From Phragmites australis (Eukaryota; Streptophyta; Magnoliopsida; Poales; Poaceae): a stretch of DNA of 64,000 nt. Under the pieces are notes generated by a model. That model was given only the letters and a program-made list of their open reading frames with translations, was not told the origin of the DNA and did no database searches. Of the stretch, positions 57,402 to 64,000 are shown one piece after another. A program made the translations under genes and the position numbers. The stretch covers positions 12,030,501 to 12,094,500 of the forward strand of contig NC_084922.1 of NCBI RefSeq assembly GCF_958298935.1. Direction: 5' to 3'. Every line of letters starts with the position of its first letter. Position 1 is the stretch's first letter.

Positions 57402-60400
57402 ATGGAGATCGAAAGGTCGGAGCTCAAGAATGGAGTTGAACCCTTCCACAATATAACCCCCAACTCATCGATCATGCCCCTTGGTTAGATTGAGTTGCCG
57501 GTCACATTCGGTGCGCCTGACAACTTCCGCACAAAGAAGCTAACTTTCGACATTGCGGACTTCGAGATGGCGTATAATGTAATCATAGGCTGACCAATGT
57601 TGGGCTAAGTTCATAGCCGTGGTGCATTATGCATACCAAACGCTCAAAATCTCCGGTCCTAAAAGGGTCATAACGGTCAAAGGAGATCAAAGTGCAGTAG
57701 TCAAATGTGACAAACAGAGCTTGGATATGGTCGAACACTTCTACCAAGCAGCAATCACTTTTAAAGGCGCAAAGTCCAAGCGCCGGAAGCATCAAGCCAT
57801 CGTTGAGGTCAAGGACTCCAAGCTCGCAAGTCTTGCTGACACTTTCAAGTTTGACAAGGCTGCCAAAGGAGATTCCAACGACGGTGCCAAGTACAAGAAG
57901 ATTGATAGTGGTGTCAAGACAATACCTCTCAACTCGTCTGAACTAGCCAAGACGGTTAAGATAGGGGTTGACCTTAATCTCAAATAGGAACTCGAGCTCA
58001 TCAATTTTCTCTGGGCAAACCAAGATGTGTTTGCACGACAACCATCCGATATGTTCGGAGTCCCTAGGGAGGTGATTGAGTATCGACTAGCTGTGAAACC
58101 TGACGTCAAACCCGTGGTGCAGAAACAGTAAAGATTTGCAGAGGATAGAAAGCAAGCTATCCAGAAGGAGGTTGACAAACTCCTAAAGGCGGGCTTGATT
58201 CGAGAGGTTCATCATCCTACATGGCTCGCGAATCTCGTCCTCATCAAAAAGGCCAATGGTAGGTGGAGAATGTGTGTCGACTTTGCTGACCTTAACAAAT
58301 TCTGTCTCAGGAGTCCTTTTCCTCTTCCTCGCATCGACTAGACCGTCGACTCTACGGCGGGTTGTGTCTTGCTGTGTTTTCTAGATGTCTATTCGGGGTA
58401 TCACCAAATTAGCATGGGGTAGAGGATGAGGAGAAAATTGCTTTTGTTACTCAGTTCGGTGTATTTTGTTATGTAAAAATGCCTTTCAGTTTAAAGAATG
58501 TTGATTCTACCTATCAATGGTGTATTCAAAACTGCTTCCAGCCCCAGATCGTGTGCAATGTTGAAGCTTATGTTGATGATATTGTAGTCAAGTCTAGAAT
58601 CAAAGACGTATCGATTAACGACCTCAAGGAAACATTCGACAACTTTAAGAAGTATCATATGAAGCTTAACCCTGAGAAGTGCACATTCGGTGTTCCGTCC
58701 GGTAAGCTTCTTGGCTTTCTGGTGTCGAGTCGAGGCATTGAGCCTAACCCACGCGAAATTGAGGCTCTCGACCAAATACAGTCACCTTAAACACTAAAAG
58801 AAGTTCAAAAATTAACAGGACGCGTAGCAGTCCTTAGTCGATTCATCTCTAGGATGGGCGAGCGAGGGATATCTTTCTTCAAATTGCTGAAGAAACACGA
58901 CCGGTTCGAGTGGACAGAAGAAGCGAAGAATATCGTCCAGGATTTAAAAAGTTATTTGTCATCTCTGTTAATTCTAACATTGTTTAACAAAAAAGAGGAG
59001 CTATTTTTATACATTGCAGTAACCCCACAAGTTGTAAGCACAGTCCTACCGGTCGAGCGGGAATGTCCCGAGAAAAAGGTCAAGGTCCAGAAATCTGTTT
59101 ACTACGTGAGTGAAGTTCTACACGATGCTAAGCTACGGTACTCATAAATGCATAAGTTGCTATATGCAGTCTTGATGTTTTCCTGGAAGCTACGACACTA
59201 TTTTCAGACGCACAATGTCACTGTTGTGACGACGTATCCGCTGAAGGATATCATACGCAAAAGGGAGGCTACTGGATGAATTGCGCAATGGGTGGTCGAG
59301 CTCAATGAGTTTGACGTACACTATGCACCGTGAACAAGCGTGAAGTTGGGAGTACTAGCGGAATTCATCGCCGAATGGTCAAGCGTCGAAGAAACAAGGC
59401 CAAGTGTGGTCGAGGACCACTAGACGCTCTTCTTCGATGGATTGCTCACGCTTCAGGGCTCGGGGACTGGCATTGTACTCAAACCTCCAACGGGCGACGA
59501 ACTCAGGTACGTTGTTCAATTAGAATACAAGGGACTGGTAAACGGGCTCCGTATCGCTGCGTTACTTGGAATCAGACGACTACTTGTGAAAGGGGGCTTA
59601 CAGCTAGTCGTAAACCAAGTGCAAAAGGAGTATTAGTACTCGGACGACAACATGATGGCTTATTTGAATGAGGTGTGAAAGCTCAAACAAAAGTTCGAAG
59701 GGCTAGAAGTAATGCACATTAAAAGGAGTGACAACTCTGGTGCAAATGAACTTGGTAGACTCGCTTCTTCCTGAGCACCGGTGATCGTGAGAGTCTTTGT
59801 TGAGAAACTCCTCAAACCATCTGCCCCGATAGTTCGATGTACGGATGTTGTCCAACTAGACCAACAATTTGGTCAGGTCAGCAAGGCAGAACTCGCAGAC
59901 ACGGATACTGCACTACTCCAATGCAAGCCGACTTGGATGACTCCATTCCGAGCCTATCTCGAAGGTCGAGGGATCACTGACGATGCGTCTGCAGAGAAAA
60001 TTGCTCATAAGTCCAAACTATATGCTCTGGTAGATGGCAAGCTCTTCCGAAAGAGGAGTAACGGAATCTTGATGAAGTGTATCACTCAGGAAGAGGGAAA
60101 TAAAATATTCCTCGACATCCATGGAGGTATGTGTGGTAATCATGCGTCATACTATATCTTGGTCGGAAAAGCTTTCCGGCAAGGATTCTATTGGCCTATT
60201 GCCCCTTATGATGCTTTCGAACTGGTCAAAAAGTGTTAAGAGCTGCCAATTTTTCGGAAGGTAGACTACTCAACCAACCTAAGCTCTGTAAACAATTCAT
60301 CTTTTTTGGCTTTTCTCCGTTTGGGGCTTGAATATCCCGGGACCGTTCCTAAGGGCATAAGACGGTTATAAGTTCCTATTTGTGCCTATCGACACGTTCA

Positions 60401-60404
60401 CTAA

Positions 60405-60842
60405 GGCCTTGTTTGTTTTCTGCTTCTGGTTCAGCTTCTGCTACTGGCAGAAGCCAGAACAAACGGGGTTCTGGAGAAGTGGCTTCTGTAGAAGCCAGAA
60501 GCCTGCTTCTAAGGAAAATGAACTAAAGCTGAGAAGCTCGCTGACTAAGGCCTTGTTTGTTTCCTGCTTCTGGTTCTGCTTCTGCTACTGGCAGAAGCTA
60601 GAAGCCAAAACAAACGGGGTTCTGGAGAAGTGGCTTCTGTAAAAGTCAGAAGCCTGCTTCTAAGGAAAATGAACTAAAGCTGAGAAGCTCGCTGAGATAT
60701 GCTTTTCTGAGAAGTTATGTGCTGAGAAGCCAAAAATTTATTGCAGAAGCCAACAGTCTATTTTCAAAAGCAGCTTTTCAGACAAGCCAAAAGCACAGCT
60801 TTTCAGAAAAGCTCAAAAGCAGAAACTCAAACAAACGGGCCC
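60405..60842. mobile_element. Tourist-like (PIF/Harbinger) MITE with internal duplication
   Basis: The ends are GGCCTTGTTTGTTT on the left and GGGCCCGTTTGTTT on the opposite strand at the right. The 3-bp duplication TAA (60402-60404, 60843-60845) is exact and lies inside an integrase codon run (host reads ...DTFTK/W...). The first 144 bp (60401-60544) are duplicated in tandem as 151 bp (60545-60695), so there are three terminus-like sequences. TTCTGCTTCTGGTTCTGCTT-like words and their complements give a strongly self-complementary structure. Confidence 0.85.
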
Positions 60843-61767
60843 TAAGTGGATCAAGGCTGAACCCGTAGGAAAAATCACTATAGAAGTGACCAAAAAGTTC
60901 ACTAGAAGTATAATTACTCGATATAGCATTCCGCATCGTGTAATTACAGATAATGCTAGCCAGTTCAAAAGCGGAACCTTTATTGCATTTTGCGAAGAAT
61001 TCGGCATTAAAACCTGTTTCGCTTCAGCAGCTCACTCTCAGAGCAACGGTCAGGTGGAACGCGCAAATGATATAGTCCTATAGGTTATTGAGATTCGATC
61101 TTCGACAGGTTGAAAGCCTACTTAAAATGCTGGGCGAAAGAACTTCCCTCGGTACTATGAGCCGCGACTAACAAGGCCATCGGTAAAACTCCTTTCTTCT
61201 TAGTCTACGGAGCAGAAGCAATGCTCTCGACCGAGTTGAAGTATAGATCGCCTTGAGTGGAAAGATATTCAGAAGAAGGGTAAGAGCAATTACAAGCGGA
61301 TGATATTAATTTACTCGAGGAGTATCATGATCGAGCATCCATTCGAGCGGCTAAGTATCAACAAGAAACTTCAGTCCAGGAAACTTGCTGCTGAGGACCT
61401 TATTTTATGAAATGTGTGAAAATAGGCTCAACACCATGAGTTATCACCTAAGTGGGAAGGACCCTACATAGTAGTCAAAGTCACTCGACCTGGATTAGTG
61501 CGGCTATCTACTCCAAACGGCGAGACACTCGAGAACTCATAGCATATTGATCAGCTTCAATAGTTTCATTTGTAGATAAGGTAACTCGAAGGTAGGTCGA
61601 TTTCATTTGAGTCGATTAACTACTCGATTACATATTTTTCCTTTTCCTTTAGACCTGCGTAGCTAGTGCAAAGTTGACAGGAAGGATACACCTAGCTCTT
61701 GCAAATAGGAAAGTGCCTACTTTCCCTTGAATGAGTCGAGGAACCTCTTTTTTTCCTCTTTTGGGGC

Positions 61768-61928
61768 CGTTGGCGAAGCCACATATTAACCCTCCATGGT
61801 GCACATGCACCAGGGGTAAAAAATGAAGTACATTGCCATTTAGTGAAATATTATTTGAAAATTTATGTGTTACTATAAGTACGATGAGTTGGTGCACCAG
61901 GGTATTCTTTGCTCTAGCTTCGCCGCTG
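61768..61928. mobile_element. hAT-like MITE, 161 bp
   Basis: The left end, CGTTGGCGAAGCC, and the right end on the opposite strand, CAGCGGCGAAGCT, are flanked by TTTGGGGC (61760-61767) and CTTGGGGC (61929-61936), a 7/8 duplication. The inner GTGCACATGCACCAGGGG motif is typical of a common grass MITE group. Confidence 0.75.
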
Positions 61929-62013
61929 CTTGGGGCGATAGTTGATTGCCCCAGGGACCGGTCGTTGACCAGTGTAAGGATCAGGGAGAGTGGCAGAAGT
62001 GAAGACCCTGTCC

Positions 62014-62454
62014 CTACTGGAGCTGCTGACCGGCACTGGCAATGCCGAAGGACCCTCTATAGGACGCAGATGCGATATGGCGGTTGTCAACAGAGATGGC
62101 AATAGTGCTTTCTTCAAACACCGGAGGCTCGGGGGCTCCATCACTGAAGACCTCATCGGTGACTTGGTCGATGATCTCGTCAAGATCATCACCATCTTCA
62201 TCCCCCTCCCGCGCAATCTGTGTCGCTCGTTGTGTGGCATAGGTGTTGAGGAAGCGCCAGAGGTACCAGGTGAAGGGTCGACGACTTCTGGCGGATTCTT
62301 TGCATTCTCTTCTCCTAGGCCTCTCACTCGACTCCTCGTCGGAAGAGATGATGATGGTTCCCGACGGAACAACGACGAGAGGCTTTGGGGTGAGGGATCC
62401 TGCTTCTTCGGTTTCTAGGCTTCGCTCGAAAGACGACGGTGGAGTGGAGGCCAT
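62014..62454 (-). CDS. Antisense acidic ORF between pol and 3' LTR of the Gypsy element
   Basis: A 146-codon minus-strand frame, opposite to gag-pol. An in-frame ATG at 62535 is also possible; I prefer 62454, which opens MASTPPSSFERSLETEEAGS. It contains PSGTIIISSDEESSERPRRR, then FTWYLWRFLNTYATQRATQI and the acidic GDEDGDDLDEIIDQVTDEVF. No known domain is recognised. Established for Tat-clade plant Gypsy elements is the presence of extra ORFs, some antisense, in this position. The frame has stayed open although gag and pol have many stops, which is notable but may be chance. The SSD-acidic layout recalls the antisense ORF at 46135-46461. Confidence 0.5.
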   Translation of the reverse strand: MASTPPSSFERSLETEEAGSLTPKPLVVVPSGTIIISSDEESSERPRRRECKESARSRRPFTWYLWRFLNTYATQRATQIAREGDEDGDDLDEIIDQVTDEVFSDGAPEPPVFEESTIAISVDNRHIASASYRGSFGIASAGQQLQ

Positions 62455-62879
62455 GGTCTCAATCTCTACAAGTGCTACTGAGCAATGCGCTAGGAAGAAC
62501 GGAAGGAGACGGGGATGAAGAACAAATGGCCTCACATCCCCATATTCATAGTCGTGGGAATGAGCCGTATTACAGAAACAGGACCATCAAGATCCGATAT
62601 CGTTTTTGAGGACACCTCGGTTGCATGGCGTTCACAGGCTGACGAGTTGGGCGGAAGTCGAGACGTTGCCGAAACATTATGGCGCGTCCAATCCCGGCGC
62701 AGAGGGATGTTGCGTCATTATGAAACATCAAATTAGGAGTTGTGGTGAAGACAGGCACGAACAAGAGTGGATTTTTAATGTTCACCTACCCGGCAGTTTG
62801 AATTTACTCGATGACTACTACATAATTACAGCTAAGCTAGCTCCTTCGAGCATATGATCAAAAGTAATGTATTGATGCT

Positions 62880-63306
62880 TACGTTCTACTCTCTGTCTTG
62901 ATTATCGTATCAAACAGAGAGTCGGGAGCTACATCATATATTTTTTGTGCTTCTGCTTCATTCTATGTTTTGATTATCACGTCAATCCGAGAGCCAGAGG
63001 CTACATTTCATAAGGAGCGCTTATGCTTTACTTTCGACTCGATTCAGTCATTGAGCAATGGGTCACGTGCCACGTTGAGTATATCTCTGATGCTACAGGT
63101 CAACTCTTTGTCTTGATTATCACATCAAACAGAGAGTCGGGGGCCACATCGTATACTTTCGATGCTACGACTTTATTCTTTATTTGGTTCAGTCATCGAG
63201 CAGAAAGTCCGGGGGCTACATTGTGTATTTTCGATAGAGTAGGTATGTTCTTTCTTACTCTCCAATCGAGAAATATTCTCCTCAACCAGAGAGTCGGGGG
63301 CTACAT
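62880..63306 (+). repeat. Five PPT-like repeats (AGAGTCGGGGGCTACAT)
   Basis: Purine-rich AGAGTCGGGGGCTACAT-like units occur at about 62916-62934, 62989-63006, 63131-63148, 63202-63221 and 63288-63306. Several are preceded by TCTTGATTATCACATCAAAC. In Gypsy elements of this type such a motif lies just before the 3' LTR. Confidence 0.75.
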
Positions 63307-64000
63307 AATACCATATTTTGTACATATATATATTTTTTGCAAAAAATTATCTGGCTATGCTTCGATCACATCAGATAAGACTAACGGAGGCATGTGTTGG
63401 TTCGACGACATACAACTACACATCATAAGGTATAACAACACAAAAGATTATTAGACATCTCACGCCTAACGGCCCACAAGGTTATGAAGTTCTAGTCGAT
63501 CCCATGTGTGCTCTCTATCGAATCCATGTTCGTATGCTGGTTAAATACGTAAATCGGTAAAAGTTTGCAAAAATCGTCATGTCATTTTTTTTTTCTAGTT
63601 TTGTACTAGTCTTTTTTTATTTTCTCGTGGTAATCTTGAGTGATTACTCGAGAACCATACATTTAACAATATGTTTAGCTGAGCTTTCAGATGTTAACGT
63701 ATATTCGGTCAACTAAACTCGAGAATGGTCACAATATTTACTAATCAGTATTGCATCTACTTGTGCTAACTCTATTTTATCGATAAGGAAATAGCAGACA
63801 ATATCAATAATGTTTACATACATCCCAAGTCACGGCACAAGTTTCAAATATTTCGAGTCAAGTTAGTTAAAAGGGCTACCCTCACTCTCGTCGTTACGAA
63901 GGCAGGGATCTGAGACTCGATACTCTGAATAATATCTGTTGCTTCCTCTACTGAGCACCTGAACCCCTCTGTCACTACTGTTGTGTTGAGGTTGGGGTTG
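63307..64000. other. AT-rich end of the window, inside the Gypsy element
   Basis: No TGTCG LTR start is found before the window ends, so the 3' LTR must lie beyond 64000 or be missing. Nothing else recognised. Confidence 0.5.

Larger units (their letters stand above)
56245..61575 (+). pseudogene. Gypsy pol: protease, RT, RNase H, integrase, with breaks
   Basis: Protease: DGGSSLNLIFLKTLDKMDVG near 56408, continuing after a solo LTR with IELPVTFGAPDNFRTKKLTF near 57490. Linker 57619-57987. RT: WLANLVLIKKANGRWRMCVD, FLDVYSGYHQIS and catalytic YVDD (58568-58579), then PEKCTFGVPSGKLLGFLVSS. RNase H: VYYVSEVLHDAKLRYS and a second RNase-H-like part (LFFDGLLTLQGSGTGIVLKP, NELGRLASS), as in Tat-like elements with two RNase H domains. 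Integrase: GGMCGNHAS and KAFRQGFYWPIAPYDAFEL, then VPIDTF split by a MITE, VITDNASQF and NGQVERAND (DDE core). The C-terminal part has HELSPKWEGPYIVVKVTRPG. Stops include TAG/TAA in RT (near 58128, 58340, 58420, 58789), RNase H and integrase. Confidence 0.85.
51307..64000 (+). mobile_element. Ty3/Gypsy retrotransposon with nested insertions, 3' end beyond window
   Basis: It begins with an LTR (51307-51939) and primer-binding region, then gag (about 51986-53701), protease, RT, RNase H and integrase (56245-61575), an antisense acidic ORF (62014-62454) and PPT-like repeats (62916-63306). The protease-RT-RNase H-integrase order is that of Ty3/Gypsy. No chromodomain is seen after integrase. The extra antisense ORF and the ...GGGGGCTACAT repeats fit the Tat/RIRE2-like group. 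Four insertions lie inside: a long LTR (53702-56244), a solo LTR (56580-57401), a Tourist-like MITE (60405-60842) and a hAT-like MITE (61768-61928). Stops and frameshifts make it inactive. The 3' LTR and second target duplication copy are not reached; the left flank is CTAGT. Confidence 0.85.

Noticed and set aside
60401..60695. Tandem 144/151-bp units considered as a satellite
   Set aside because: Only two copies, both within Tourist-like TIRs with a TAA duplication; explained as duplication inside a MITE.
1..64000. tRNA, rRNA, snoRNA and microRNA genes
   Set aside because: I looked for tRNA-like T-loop/A-box patterns and long precursor hairpins; the only strong inverted repeats are MITE or LTR termini, so none is reported.

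Overview
The window looks like nuclear DNA of a grass, probably a panicoid such as a sorghum or millet relative. This rests on family recognition, not a database search. The two intact genes have plant exon-intron structure with GT-AG introns. Two decayed gene pieces resemble the grass ABCB1 auxin transporter (brachytic2/dwarf3 type) and chloroplast protoporphyrinogen oxidase. Most of the rest is a nested pile of plant transposons. I see no bacterial-style operons, CRISPR array, rRNA or tRNA gene.

Layout. 1-7.5 kb: an ABCB1-like pseudogene piece, a reverse-strand Copia fragment and decayed repeat. 7.55-8.71 kb: a non-autonomous hAT-like element. 12.04-15.99 kb: a CACTA (En/Spm) element with TIRs and a 3-bp target duplication, carrying a C2-domain gene fragment. 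16.3-17.4 kb: a Copia-type gag relic. 19.5-22.9 kb: an intact eight-exon CHMP7 gene (+ strand). 23.3-25.3 kb: two MITEs. 27.5-30.0 kb: an intact seven-exon PIF-type bHLH gene (- strand), convergent with CHMP7. 30.6-35.7 kb: MITEs and a short-LTR Copia element deleted down to RT/RNase H. 37.3-43.3 kb: an L1-type LINE with an exact 13-bp target duplication, interrupted by a long LTR. 44.6-48.3 kb: a pol-less LTR element on the - strand. 48.6-49.2 kb: another hAT-like MITE. 49.5-51.1 kb: a broken PPO1 gene. From 51.3 kb to the window end: a Ty3/Gypsy element inserted in a PPO1 intron and itself hit by a long LTR, a solo LTR, a Tourist-like MITE and a hAT-like MITE.

Only CHMP7 (ESCRT-III-related membrane remodelling) and the PIF-like gene (light signalling) look functional, and nothing links their roles. 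The rest is a record of insertions whose order can partly be read from interrupted frames and target duplications. I did not find a clearly new biological system. The best leads are antisense acidic ORFs in two unrelated-looking LTR elements, gene capture in the CACTA element, the PIF start codon split by an intron over an ATG-TGA, and a Gln-to-Leu change in its phytochrome-B-binding motif.
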